Of a stretch of DNA of 64,000 nt, positions 22,112 through 33,640 are shown one piece after another. The notes under the pieces are model-generated. The model had not been told where the DNA came from and ran no database searches. It saw only the letters and a program-made list of their open reading frames with translations. This stretch comes from Cordilura impudica (taxonomy: Eukaryota > Arthropoda > Insecta > Diptera > Scathophagidae). A program made the position numbers and the translations under genes. Numbering within the stretch: the stretch's first letter is position 1; the number at the start of each line of letters is the position of its first letter. Where the stretch lies: assembly GCA_963682025.1 (NCBI GenBank), contig OY821519.1, positions 70,050,025 through 70,114,024 of the forward strand, read 5' to 3'.

Positions 22112-22449
22112 CTAGCAGATTCCAGCGCTCGAAATTCGAGTGCAATTTCTTGGCAGCTTTATTTTTCAACTTAGCCAATTCAGAAACCAACACTTTTAGG
22201 GTTTATTATTATTGTGAATGAATATAACAAACTCATTAACAAATTTAATAAAACACATATAGCATATGTATAATTTTATGTATGTTTTAGTAGCAAATTT
22301 AAATGCGATTTACTCAAAATAAAGAAAAAGAATTAAAAATCTGTAAATCTGGGGAACGGCTAAAATGAAATACCTTTCACATAATGTATATTTGGTCAAA
22401 ATCGGGATAAAACGGTAGAACAAAACATCGGTCACATTAATATTATAGA
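22112..22449 (-). mobile_element. Non-autonomous Helitron, copy 3 (family F)
   Basis: On the minus strand it starts TCTATAATATTAATGTGACC (a small deletion removed the CCTAGGCGATT part) and ends in the hairpin GCACTCGAATTTCGAGCGC and CTGCTAG before T. The host bases A and T flank it as expected. Confidence 0.75.
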
Positions 22450-23944
22450 TTTTATTTTTGAAAATATATTAATATACTGAATTTGAACTAAAACATTTTT
22501 CTCAAGGCTTACGGCTCACGAAATGAATATTAAATTTTAAAGTTTTCATTAAAAATATAATAATCGAATTTTTCATCTGTACAACGAATTGCGTTTCTAT
22601 ATTAGTCATGTCCTTAACTTCGGAATTCCGTTCAACGGGTATCGGGAAAACAACAGATCACTGTATTGTAAATATTTTTATTACTATTCATTATATCCAC
22701 AAAAATTAAATTAAGTTCCGATCATTTAATTGCATATTAATATTCTAAATGTGATAAAATATCCTTATTGTTTGAGAGCCAATTGACTTTAGTCAAAGTT
22801 TGTTGGTATTTTCAAGAATAACTATGAAGTTGCCTCGATGATGGGAAACATTGCTAGTGGTAATTTCGTGCTATTTATGGAGTTAAATACTCAAATGTTT
22901 CGCAATCGGTGTGGGGCTAACAGCTAAAAATACATTCGTTCTTTCGTCATATTTTTGTTGTTTTGTTGTTGTTTTTTTTTTTTTTCATTTATTTTTGTAT
23001 TCAACAGCGGAAGTAATAAAACCACAAATACGCGTATAATAAACAAACAGAAAAAATAGCAGCACGAATTAGAAATAGAAACAGAAGTGGAAGTGGAACA
23101 AAACTAAACAAACATCAAACGAATACTTATAGTACAAAAACAAAAACAATAACAACAACTATGATTACACTACATCTATGGTATAAAACTAATAAAATAT
23201 GTAAAAATAAGGTCAAACACTACTGACCTCATCTGTGTAGAAAAAGGGCGTAAGAGGGCATCAAATAATATCATCTCCCATTATAAAGGGGATGGAGAAG
23301 AGAAACTATGCTTATCAGTTATATACAAATGAAACTAAATCACAGAACTCGTAAAAAAAAAAGAAAAGAAAGCGAATTAATGAAATGCCAAAATAGAAAA
23401 AAAAAAAACAAAATACAATTACAAACATGAAATCATGAATGAAATTTACTAAATGTAGAGCAACAGCGACAGAAGTGGAAGTGTAAGCAGCAGCCACTAG
23501 CAATTGCATTTAGTTGTTTATTCACATAAGTGTCATTTACTCCTACATACACACACACACACACGCTTACACACATTTGCACATACAAATCCAAGTATCG
23601 ACTAAATTTATTCTTCAGTAGACAACATTCAACATTTTCAATGAATTTTAGCTCGTGAGTGTAAGGAAGTAGTTGGTGTAGAGTATTGAGCGAAGCACGC
23701 AATTATTACAGTTTTATGAATGAAACAGAAATGAAGTGAACAAAACGACAACATATATACTACTCAACAATATTATCATCGTCATCATCACAATAAATAT
23801 GCTATTCAAGCTATAGCTGAAATAGTCAGAAACTCGAAAGAAAGCAAGAATTATCATCACTGGTATTGAAAATCGAATACGAGTAAGATTAAATAATTTC
23901 TGCCGAATTTCAAATGGCAAGTCTGATTTCGATTTTATAATTGC
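22450..23944. other. Non-coding spacer with simple repeats
   Basis: It contains a poly-T tract (22970-22985), A-rich runs, a CA microsatellite at 23543-23565 and a short CAT run near 23777. I see no coding signal. Confidence 0.4.
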
Positions 23945-25790
23945 TGAAAGGTTGCCAATGACTAAAAATGGTGAGGATAGTAACCCTGATAATTACAGTC
24001 CAATTCGAATCTGCTTTGCGCTCTCACAAGTGATGGATAGCATAATTAACTACCATATCGTCAATTATTTGGAGGCCAACTCTTTTCTTAATGATTTGCG
24101 TAGAAATCGTTCTACGGGAGCCCTGCTAGCTCTTCTTTCTGAGCGCTAGTGTCGATCCATCCACAATTTTGGTGAATGTAAAGTGGTTGCTCTAGATATG
24201 TCCAAGGCCTTCGATTTCGTTTGGCACGGTGCTTTAAAATCAAGGTTCAGAAAATACACACACGAAACACACAATGTTCTGTTCAAAAGCAGCCAACACA
24301 TATCTTTATTTTCATATCAATTATGTGCGTTTCAAAATTTTCTACGGTACCCAACACAACCATGACTGTGTTCGTTTTAATATTTCGTTATTTACACGAA
24401 CATTTTTGTATCACATACTTTTTGCTTCAATCACACATAAAGCACACATTTTTGAGTGTTGCTTTATTTGAAGTTGATGTTCTGGTACGTGTAGTGAAAA
24501 AAAACACAGAACATGTAAAATAAACAGGTTCGAGTTCAGTTATATTTTAAGTCGTGTTGTGGCTCGTGTAGTAAGAAACAACAGAACATGTACAGTAAAC
24601 AGGTTCGAGTTCAGTTATATTTTAAGTCGTGTTTAAAATATAACTGAACTCGAACCTGTTTACTGTACATGTTCTGTTGTTTCTTACTACACGAGCCACA
24701 ACACGACTTAAAATATAACTGAACTCGAACCTGTTTATTTTACATGTTCTGTGTTTTTTTTCACTACACGTACCAGAACATCAACTTCAAATAAAGCAAC
24801 ACTCAAAAATGTGTGCTTTATGTGTGATTGAAAAAAAAAGTACGTGATAGAAAAATGTTCGTGTAAATAACGAAATATTAAAACGAACACAGTCGTGGTT
24901 GTGTTGGGCACCGAAGAAAATTTAAAAACAAACATAATTGATATGAAAATAAAAATATGTGTGTGTTGGTCTAAGTTATGTTTGTTTACATATATGTACG
25001 AGTTTTTTATTCAGTGTGTGTTTTTTTCTGAACTCTGTTTAAAATTAAAGCTTATTGCATTTGGGGTCGACATTGATTTCACTCGACTTATGTCGAATTT
25101 TCTCAGAAGCCGCAATATACGTGTTGTTGTTGATGGGGTCTCAGGGGTATTCCAAGGTTCTGTTCTTTCTCCATCTCCTTTCCTTATCTTTGTTAATGAC
25201 CTTCTAAGTCAAACATTGCCGATTACAGAAATATTTGTCAATAATTTTTCTTCAGTCGTAGGCGAAGCTTTTTTGAGTTTGAAGATAAAAGACCTATTAA
25301 AAATGTCTGAGTGGGATAAAGCGAATAAGGTCGATTTTAATGCCCAGAAGACTCAATGTCTGTATACATGGGTGGCATTGGTATTGAAGAATCGGATACT
25401 CTTGATGATCTGTCCATGGGAATTGAACATGATGTCCGTTGGAATGAACAGGTATTTTAAGTGTCCACAGAAGTGTCTTGGTTTTCTAAAATGATGCAAA
25501 TATTACATCCAACCCATATATGGGCAGAAGCTTCAAAGTCTACTTTGGAGCTACTAGATCGTGTACAAAGAGGGGCGTTGATGCTAATCAATAAAAGTAG
25601 GTATCCAACTCTATCGTCTTGTTGGAATATCGTCGGAATGTGGGTTGTGTAACAGTTCTTTATAGCTACTGCCATGCGAAGTCTTCTTCTGATATTAGCA
25701 AACTCATTCCAAGTGCACGAGTTTCTGTTTCCTCTATCCGCTTTTCTAGTCGATAATTCTTCTTTATAAAAGAATTACAGAAAATTCATT
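23945..25790 (+). pseudogene. Second non-LTR reverse transcriptase, dead and split by a fold-back MITE
   Basis: The plus strand reads GEDSNPDNYSPIRICFALSQ, then LRRNRSTGALLALLSER-stop, VVALDMSKAFDFVWHGALK, then after the fold-back insertion (24241-25037) AFGVDIDFTRLMSNFLRSRN and VFQGSVLSPSPFLIFVNDLL. These are the ordered blocks of a LINE reverse transcriptase of the I/Jockey-like kind. The catalytic box, normally FADDS, is FVNNFS, so both metal-binding aspartates are lost. KTQCLYTW, KCLGFLK, ASKSTLELLDRVQRGALMLI and a C-terminal scrap to about 25750 follow. Only the RT half is present; no endonuclease is visible upstream. It is a different lineage from the LINE at 9.8-14.4 kb. Confidence 0.85.
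24241..25037. mobile_element. Fold-back hAT-type MITE, copy 1
   Basis: The element is an almost perfect 797-base inverted repeat with a loop of about six bases near 24637. Ends are CAAGGTTCAGAAAA and TTTCTGAACTCTG, which resemble hAT ends. It is flanked by the perfect 8-bp duplication TTTAAAAT (24233-24240 and 25038-25045), which fits the nTnnnnAn preference of hAT elements. Each arm also holds an internal direct duplication of the CAGGTTCGAGTTCAGTTATA block. No protein is encoded; open frames in the arms mirror each other. It interrupts the LINE RT between HGALK and AFGVD. Confidence 0.92.
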
Positions 25791-25854
25791 TATAGTTTTT
25801 TAAAATCTTTCTTTTAACTCAAACTGTCTGTCTCTGTATCTGTCTGTCTGTCTG

Positions 25855-26213
25855 TGTCAACCCCATTCCCCTTTACCCAATTGATCTGAAACTTGACCCA
25901 TAGTATTATTGTGACTACAGATTAATTTTTGGGGTAGTCACGCGCAGTCATACATGGTCACGCACAGTCACGGAGTGATCTACACGTCATTTCCTCTCAT
26001 CCGATCGATCTGAAACTTTGACTTAGTCAATCACAGTCACGCATGATCACGCACAGTCACGGAGAGATTTAAAACGGATTTTCCCTCATCCAATCAATCT
26101 GAAACTTGGTCGATGTACTTGCTGTAAAGAAAGATTAACTTCGACATAGTCACGCACAGTCACGGAGTGGTTTGAAACCCATTTTCACTTATCCGATCGA
26201 TCTAAAACTTGGT

Positions 26214-26248
<35 letters not shown>

Positions 26249-26725
26249 CCTAGTTCCGCGAAGCAGATGGCTTGTCTGCAGATTCTAATTTTGGCTAGTT
26301 TTTTTTTTTTTGCAGCGACACACCAAAGCCTCTGGTGGGAATCGAACCCACGACCTCCGCATGATAGGCGAGCACGCTACCTACTCACCTACCGGGGCGC
26401 TTATAGACTTGCTCTGAAAAAAGATTAACTTAGACATAGTCACGCATAGTCACGCACAGTCACGGAGTGATTCAAACCCCATTTCCCCTCATTCCATCGA
26501 TCTGAAACTTTGTCCATAGACTTGTTGTGGCCAAAGATTAATTTTAAGATAGTCGCGCAGAGTCACGCAAAGTGACGCACAGTCACGGAGTGACTTAAAC
26601 CCCATTTCCCCTCATTCAATCAATCTGAAACTGGGCCCACAGACTTTTTGTCACCAAAGATTAATTTTAAAATGGTCATGCAAAGTCACGCACAGTCACG
26701 GAGAGATTCAAAACTCATAAGAAAA
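25855..26725 (+). repeat. Tandem array, about 90-125-base units with CACGCACAGTCACGGAG
   Basis: The core CACGCACAGTCACGGAG recurs six times (CGG at about 25971, 26060, 26163, 26463, 26586, 26699). Each is followed by a CATTTCCCCTCATYCRATCRA, then a TCTGAAACTTGG-like phrase. Removing the SINE at 26217-26403, unit spacing runs from 89 to 123 bases. The ATCTGAAACTT phrase also occurs in the family A repeats (674 and 29735), so the array probably grew from such a repeat. A CTGTCTGTCTGTCTG run precedes it. Confidence 0.85.
26217..26403 (-). mobile_element. tRNA-derived SINE
   Basis: On the minus strand, from 26403 down, comes a tRNA-like head. It has an A-box-like TAGGTAGCGTGCTCGCC, then a canonical B box GGTTCGATTCC inside a perfect T-arm (GTGGG, TTCGATT, CCCAC). 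An A13 run, a second short body (CTAGCCAAAATTAGAATCTG) and a terminal poly(A) of about 28 (poly-T on the plus strand at 26217-26244) follow. It lies within one unit of the tandem array; short imperfect repeats (GTAGA and TATAGA) flank it. Transcription would be by RNA polymerase III, with mobility dependent on a LINE. It is not a functional tRNA gene. Confidence 0.85.
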
Positions 26726-27189
26726 GAAAGAGTTTTAATAAAAACTTCGTTTTTATGGGTTAGGTTAATTTATTTTTCCCCACAATGCCTTGGTGACCTT
26801 ATAATTGTGAAACTCTTTTTTTAATTAACAAATGTACCGTTAATCAAAAATAAGTTTTTATTGTTGCATTTTAGATACGTTGTGTATCTAACACAGTTTG
26901 TCTAGAAAGTATTCTTACCTTACAGTCCGTCGTTCTGGAGATATAGTAAAAATTTGTGTGGTCTCGTAATTGTAAACCGTACGTTATAAATTGATCACTT
27001 GTGACATATCTAGTTTTGGTTGTGTGACAAGTTACAAAAGGCCAATATGACATTCAACCAGCATATGACATCGGCAAGTAAAAATTCAATGTCCTAGGAA
27101 CGGTTTGTGTGGCTATTTCCGTAGGGAATTATGAACTGTTTCTTTGGTCGTTCTGTAGGAGTCAACTTCATGCACTTCTCTTTTCAGCC
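26726..27189. other. No gene seen
   Basis: This is a transition between the tandem array and the next repeat. The 60-codon minus-strand frame at 26871-27053 has no family resemblance. Confidence 0.4.
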
Positions 27190-27322
27190 TATATTACAGA
27201 CTTCCACCAAAAATTTTTTTTTGATTTTTGCACCTCAAAACGAAATATGTATTTTTAAGCCCAACTAAGTTTTGAGACTTTTTCATATATTTTGGTGTCA
27301 CTGAAATTGATTTTATTTCAAA

Positions 27323-30300
27323 AACAAGTAAGAGTGTTACATTCGGCTGTGCCGAATCTTTGATACCCTTCACCTCGGTTTGAGTCTTGATAATAAATGT
27401 AAATGAAAAAGTAAACAATTTGTTAAACTTAATACCAAATTATTTCAGCAAATTCTTTGGGTTGGTTTTCGTCTTTTCTATTGTTTCGGATTTATTTCGG
27501 TGTTTGCTTTTTGGTCATCGTGGTTGCTGATCGGCATGCATTTAGGTTATATACCTATAAGCATGCATTTCCGGTTATATGACATAACTTCTCGTTTAAT
27601 TTATTTTTTGCTAATTAAATAGCTCGCCCTGACCTCCATTGCAAAGGTACTGGTTTTGTAGGGTGGCTATATGCATTAAATCGTGCTAATTGGAGATGGC
27701 TGTATAGTTTCTTTTAACTGGCCAAATATTTCTTCATTGCGGCCATACAAGTCGGATGGAGTAACAAAATAATAACAAAAAAAAAAAACTCTCAACTTTT
27801 TTTATTAAAATATTGCCATATTTGGAAAACATACAGAATAAATTTATAATAATAAATATTCAAATTAGGGATGCCAAACGCAAAAAAACCAAATGTCCCA
27901 AACATTTTAAATAAAATAATTTGTTCTCATTTTCTGAAAAACTTCAAATTTTCAACCAAAAAAAAAATTGTGAAAATTTATATATAAATAACATTCACAT
28001 CATATTGCGTTTATTTATGTAACAATTTTTATGTTCGCAATTCTTAAATATCACTTGACGTTTTCTAAAATTCATTGAATTTAAATCAATGTTTTCTGTA
28101 GTCCGATTCTGTAAATTTCAACGATTCGAAAATATATCGACAGCTATTGTTGTTTGCACTAAGGATTAAGTGATTCACTAAGTACATACATCTTAGCGAC
28201 AGTCGACAAATCTATTTTTCTATTTATTTAAATTGTAAACGAGTGGCATCTCTGTCAAAATAAGCGAAAAACACAAAGAAGGATAGAAAAAAACAAATTA
28301 CTTCGTGTTTGACAGGATGATTTTATGTTTATGTTTAATATCTTCATTTTTTTACTAATATTTCTGTGTATTTATTTGAAAATGAAATAACGAATTGAAT
28401 ATGCTATTTAATTTTTTTATTTTTATAAAAAAGTTTTTTAATTAAAGCAAAATATTTTCACTATTTTATGATTTTTATTTATGTATGACGACATTTCAAC
28501 CTAAAAATTTAAGTTTTTATCGATTGAATAAACAACACAAAAATGGTTGTCGTTAGATAACAACAACAGCTGACTTTAACAATAGCGAATATCATTTAAA
28601 AATGTTACTGATAATTTTGCTATTTTATTTTTTTTAACGATTCGACTATCGTTAAAAGAAGTTACTGAATCGCGGTACTGAAAGCTATTAATTTCTCCTG
28701 AATGTCAATATTTTTTTTAAATGTAAAAATTTTTTAAATGTAAACACAGGTATTTGGTGTTTTTTTTTTTTTTTGGAATTTCAATTTGTGTTTAATGAAT
28801 AAAATTTATATATTAAAGATGCAATTGATGTCTTCTAAATTTAAAATTATAATTTCTGACGTTTTGATATGATTTTCTGAAATTCAATTAATTGTAATTT
28901 ATAATTGAATATTTTTAATTCCAGTTTTTAGAATTGATATTTTCTTAAATTTGAATGGAAAATTTAAAAAGTGCAATTTTGTATTTATGTGAATAATAAT
29001 GCTTTAGCAATTATAAACAATTTTTAAAAATTAGATGTAATCGCAATCAGATATTTTGTAGGTAAAGCAGAATAATAATTCTATATAACTATGTAGAACT
29101 GTTTTGAAAGCAAAAAACTCATTGATGAACTCTGTAAACTCTATTTTGTAAAGACAACAAAAAGTTAATATGCCAAACTTATGTTCATATTTGTAAAAGA
29201 ATAATAAAAATACGTATGAAATAAAAGACCAGCCCGTGTATACTCTTAACATTGTTCTGTATGATATCCAGTTGAAAATATTAACATTCATGTTAAAATA
29301 GAAATAACTATTGCAAAGCTAATTAGAACAAACAAAACTTGTGGCGCCATCTACTGTGGCGTAGTCACGCTGAGCAAAATGAAGTGACACTCTGTTAATG
29401 CAAAAGAAATGTATTTTCCCCACAACAAAATATTGCAGAATTTCATGTAAATAAAATAATATACCGACTTATTTCTAACATGCAGTTATTATGGATATAC
29501 ATGTATATTATTTGTATTATATAATATGTTTATATAAATTTATTATTTTTTTATTTTATTTTTTATTTATTTTTTTGTTATATTTACATTGTTTTTTTTT
29601 ATTAACAACTAGGTATTTTCGCATTATTTGCTTTAGATGTTGGTGAATTTTTACTCCCTTTATATTAACTCGTAGTGTCTGCTTGTCGAAAAAATTTTGG
29701 ATCGATTTAAACCAATTTCCCGTGAGCCATTCGATCTGAAATTTTGCAGGCAGGCTCGTGGTAATAACAGAAATGATCTAACAAATTTTTAGAGTGATGC
29801 CAAAACAATGGAAACTTTTAAATTTTTCTACCAGAGTTAATAAAAAAATGTACAAAGGGTTAGTTTTTATTATATTATTACCACAACGGCCACAAAAACA
29901 ACAAGTCCAGCTTTGACATCAACACAACATTTAGAATAACAACAAGAACAATATAGAAACATCATATTTTTAATTTTTTTTTTACTTTTTCAGAGATTTC
30001 CCTGGACCTGTTCCACCTATTTTAATGATTTTTGAAATAGAAATCTTCCCATCAATTTGGTGAATCATTCTTGCTAAAAATGATCACTGTAGCTGCACTA
30101 TTAAGGGCGTGATCGGGACAAGAACAACATAGAAAATTATATTTTTTCAAGACTTTTTTTAGTTCTTCATTCAAATCTCGGGCCCTAATCCACCGATTTG
30201 AACGATATTAAATAGCAAACTTTTCAGGACGTTAATGAATCATTTTTTATGTCAACGAGCACCCTAGCTGCCCGATTGATGCCGTCATCGTGATTTCCAC

Positions 30301-30475
30301 AGATGGACAGACGGAGAGACGCACAGACGGACAGACGGACATCGCTATATCAACTCCGGTTGTTATAAGGATCAGAAATATATATATTTTATGGGGTCCA
30401 AAATTTTTTTCTAATTATTACAAACGGAATGACAAACTTATATATACCCTCTGCACACTGGAGTTGAGGGTATAA
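27323..30475 (+). mobile_element. DINE-1/Helentron-like repeat, 3.15 kb, complete (family A, copy 2)
   Basis: The head is AACAAGTAAGAGTGTTACAT followed by the palindrome TTCGGCTGTGCCGAA and TTTGATACCC. The tail is the GACAGACGGACAGACGGAC tract, TTGTTATAAGGATCAG, ACGGAATGACAAAC and the hairpin TATACCCTCTGC, spacer, GAGGGTATAA. About 1.7 kb of the interior (27840-29500) matches the copy at 56264. It contains no open frame of note. It inserted into repeat E, whose two halves resume at each edge without an obvious duplication, as expected for Helentron-type insertion. Confidence 0.72.
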
Positions 30476-30564
30476 ATGAGTCTACGAAACAAGTTCTTTA
30501 TTTCCACAAATCAGATAATCAAAAGATATCAGATAAAAGAAATTTTGTGCTGTAATATTTATTA

Positions 30565-30751
30565 GAGCACTGTTGCACGTGCAACATATATTGGCCGCGA
30601 TCCAAATATCATAATATATATTGAATATGTAGCATGCTGTATTGATGGATCGCGATTCACTTTAATGGATTTCAGAATAGGAGGCCATTCTGCGACATGG
30701 ATGGCGATTTAAATATCCAAAAAAATATATATTGAACGTGTAACAGTGCCC
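30565..30751. mobile_element. Small MITE with TTA duplication
   Basis: Ends are GAGCACTGTTGCACGTGCAA and the inverse of GGGCACTGTTACACGTTCAA. TTA flanks both sides (30562-30564 and 30752-30754). A 3-bp TWA duplication with a G/A-rich start suggests a PIF/Harbinger-related MITE. Length is 187 bases. It is non-coding. Confidence 0.75.
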
Positions 30752-31202
30752 TTAGTTTAAGGGCCACTTTCATAATCATAAATGTAAAAGTAAAGTATTC
30801 CCAAGTTCAAACCACAGTTACACAAGAAATAGGTAATATTTGGTCTTAAAATTAAATGCGATAGATAGATCTTCGACAAATATAATCAAATATAATCATG
30901 AAATTTGCGTATTTTTTGGTACCAATATCATGTTTTAGGGGAATGTATTGGGTTAAAAAAAAAACATTTTGTTTGATTTTTTAATTTTTCTTAAAGTGAG
31001 TAGAGACATATTGGTTTTACATTAAAGGCATTTTAAATGCAACTAATTTTACGTCCAAATATTGGATTTTTATCGAGTAAGTGAAGAATATTAATAATGA
31101 AAATTCCCTTTTGGTATTCTTCATAAATATTTTATCTGATTTTGCCAAAATAGAGCAGATAAAAAATAAAAAAACAAGTAGGAAATTATAGTCGGTCTAG
31201 AC

Positions 31203-33166
31203 CTGACATGGCCAAACTACGGCCCGCGGGCCATATAAGGCCCGGCAAAATATTTTCTGTAGCCCGCTGTGTAATAAAAAAAAAATAGTTTATATGGGCC
31301 GCTTAGTTAATAAATATTCAAAATATGATGTTTTTTTTTATTTTACAAAATAGAAAAAAATAAATTTTTTTTAAAAACTTCTAGTACAATTTATAGAAAA
31401 AACGTTAAAACTGCCTAATATTAGCAATAGTATCATTGAGACGTGTTTTGTGAATTTCATCAATATTGAACTTGAAACTGAAACTTGGGGGAACAAAAAT
31501 AAAAAAGATTATCCTGTTGAATTTATTGTTGCTTGTCACATTTAAAAATAAAATCTATCAAAAAATTTAAACAATGGGTGGACGAAAAAGAAAAATCGAT
31601 AGTGAGTGTCTTGTATTCAGTGAATATTGGAAATTAAAACATTTTTTCACGGTGTTTAGGAATTAACAATTATGCCTTATTTGTCGAGCAACGGTTGCAG
31701 TATTAAAAAAGTACAATTTATAAAGACATTTCTCCAAATCTGAGTGCTGAAGGGCATAAAGCCCATGCCAAGAATCTCGGGAATATATTGACAAGCGAGC
31801 AAAATATTTTCACACGGCAAGACAAACTGCAAGAAGCAGCTACAAAAGTTAGCTTTTTTGTACGGTGAACCCTTTTCAGATGGTGATTTTATACAAAATT
31901 AGACGGTAGGTATTTCTTAATTTCTGTTCACAACTAGGTTCAAAATTTGATAGTATGTCCCTGTCAAGGCAAAATGTTATGCAAAGAATTGAGCAAATCA
32001 GTGATAATTTAGATGAGCAGCTATCAGAAAAAATAGAAAATACAAATAGACCATACTGTGCTATAGCTTTAGACGAGAGCTGCGCTATAAAAGATATTGC
32101 AAAAGTACTGATTTTTGTTCGATCAATTAATGAGGAATTTGAAATTACACAGGAGTTGTGAAAAATAGAATTACCGGTGCAGAATTTTTTAACGAAGGTG
32201 ACAAATGTCTTTTGAAATATAATATCAAATGGAAAAGTCTTGTTAATGTGACTACCGATGGATTCCCAAACTTAATGGGTTCAAAGAAATCAAGACAAGG
32301 TTCACACGATTGATCCAAATAAATAACTTATGATTCACTGTATTATACATCAACACGCATTGTGTAAAAATGTATTAAAAATAGAACATGTAACAAGTAA
32401 ATTTTCTTCGATCAAAAGGTGTAAGACACAAACAATTTATATATTTGCTTGAAGAGTTCGACGCTGAATACTTATCCATGTTCGATGGTTAAGCTTTAGT
32501 ACAGTTCTGCGACGGGTATGGGATCTTAAAGAAGAAATAATAACCATTTTATATTACACGAAAAGGAAGACTTTCCTGAGTTAAGTCGATCTTAAATTTT
32601 TTATGTGCTTTAACAAATGAACTTAATCGAAGAATTAATTGTTTTCGTATAATTGAAAATGATTTGTAATTATTCGTATTCCATTTGCTACTAATGTCTA
32701 GTGATTCAAGTAATATTCACCTGGAATTAATTGATTCACAATGTGGTGTGGCTATGCAAGATTTATTTAATTATCAAACGGGCAACTTACCAAATTTTTA
32801 TCGTCTTCTATCTATATAAAGAAAAATACATTAATATTCGAAATTTGGAAAAAAAAAAAAATGTTAGTTATAATGAACTAATATATAAGTCCATCGCGAC
32901 CTAGGCTAAGTGATGAACATATGTATGCAATACTAAACTAAGAATTTTGAACAAGTAATTTTGATTCACATATTGAAAAATTAAGCACTAATTGTAAACG
33001 ACTACATTTATCACATTAAATAAAGATTTTCTAATTAAATTTGACTATTTTATTACAAAAAATGAAATTAACTTCATTTTAGCTTTTCAAAAAAAATTTT
33101 TTTTGGCCCCCGAGTAATTTTCTAATTAGATAATGGCCCGTCAGTCGAAAACTATGGCCATGGCTG
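31203..33166 (+). mobile_element. hAT transposon, 1,964 bases, with full ends
   Basis: Ends are CTGACATGGCCAAACTACGG and the inverse of CAGCCATGGCCATAGTTTTC. The perfect 8-bp duplication GTCTAGAC (31195-31202 and 33167-33174) flanks it and fits the hAT preference nTnnnnAn. The target was the palindromic core of the B repeat. Inside is a decayed transposase gene in the same direction, followed by an A+T-rich 3' region. Confidence 0.9.
31574..33021 (+). pseudogene. hAT transposase of the GTF2IRD2/ZBED type, dead
   Basis: Starting MGGRKRKIDSECLVFSEYW, it has a BED-like zinc finger (LCLICRAT, then RHF). In scattered frames there follow QRIEQISDNLDEQL, CAIALDESCAIKDIAK (first acidic catalytic position), FNEGDKCLLKYNIKW, NVTTDGFPNLMGSKK (second) and HCIIHQHALCKNVLK. 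These blocks, in this order, are typical of the hAT transposases from which vertebrate GTF2IRD2 and ZBED-like proteins were captured. The C-terminal dimerisation region is hard to read. Many stops and frameshifts are present. It is the only gene of the hAT element that contains it. Confidence 0.82.
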
Positions 33167-33640
33167 GTCTAGACTATATCATGCATTTAGAGAAAGCATC
33201 TTAGATCCAACTAATTGGATATAGAAAAAAAAACATAAAACAAATTTGTTTGACATTTTTTTAATTTTCTTGGCAGCAGATATATTTACATGGGGACTAT
33301 ATGGAAAAAAGGACCGTCCTCACCATACTTGGTAAAGACGCTTATTTTGAAAATCTTTGCAAACAATATTTTTGGGTTTTGATACATTTAAGTGAAGACC
33401 GGGATGCAGCTTTGTATGGGGGCTATACCTAAAAATTGTACGGCAGGGCTTTTTATGGACAATTGACTAAACAAAATTTGACCGAGATCTATATGATAAA
33501 TTGGAATTTGTGGAACTTTAAATCGATCTCATATGGATCATTTGTATAGTGACTAGTGTTTATCCTATAGCCGCTGGAAGCTTATATACCAAATCTTGTC
33601 AAAACATATTCGTATTTGCGACGAACGTGTAGTTTGATTA

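Larger units (their letters stand above)
27190..31140 (+). mobile_element. Repeat E (relative of the 5' end of the element at 36967), split by a DINE-like insertion
   Basis: Bases 27195-27322 match 36975-37100 (CTTGATTTTTGCAACTG-like, then CTGAAATYGATTTKAT), and 30476-31100 match 37115-37420 (GGTAATATTTGGTC, TTTGCGTATTTTTTGGTAC, AATAATAATGAA). The two parts are exactly separated by the family A element 27323-30475, so that element landed inside E. A 187-base MITE (30565-30751) is also nested in it. No transposase coding remains in this copy. Confidence 0.6.

Noticed and set aside
24221..24523. Open frames in the fold-back element, mirrored at 24735-24935 and again at 53207-53407
   Set aside because: The same peptide appears on opposite strands because the arms are inverted copies; they are shadows of the repeat.
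25457..25675. Minus-strand frame of 72 codons
   Set aside because: It is antisense to the LINE reverse transcriptase C-terminal region, whose plus-strand reading has clear family motifs.
26330..26403. tRNA gene
   Set aside because: The tRNA-like head lacks a proper acceptor stem and is followed by A-runs and a poly(A) tail, so it is the head of a SINE.
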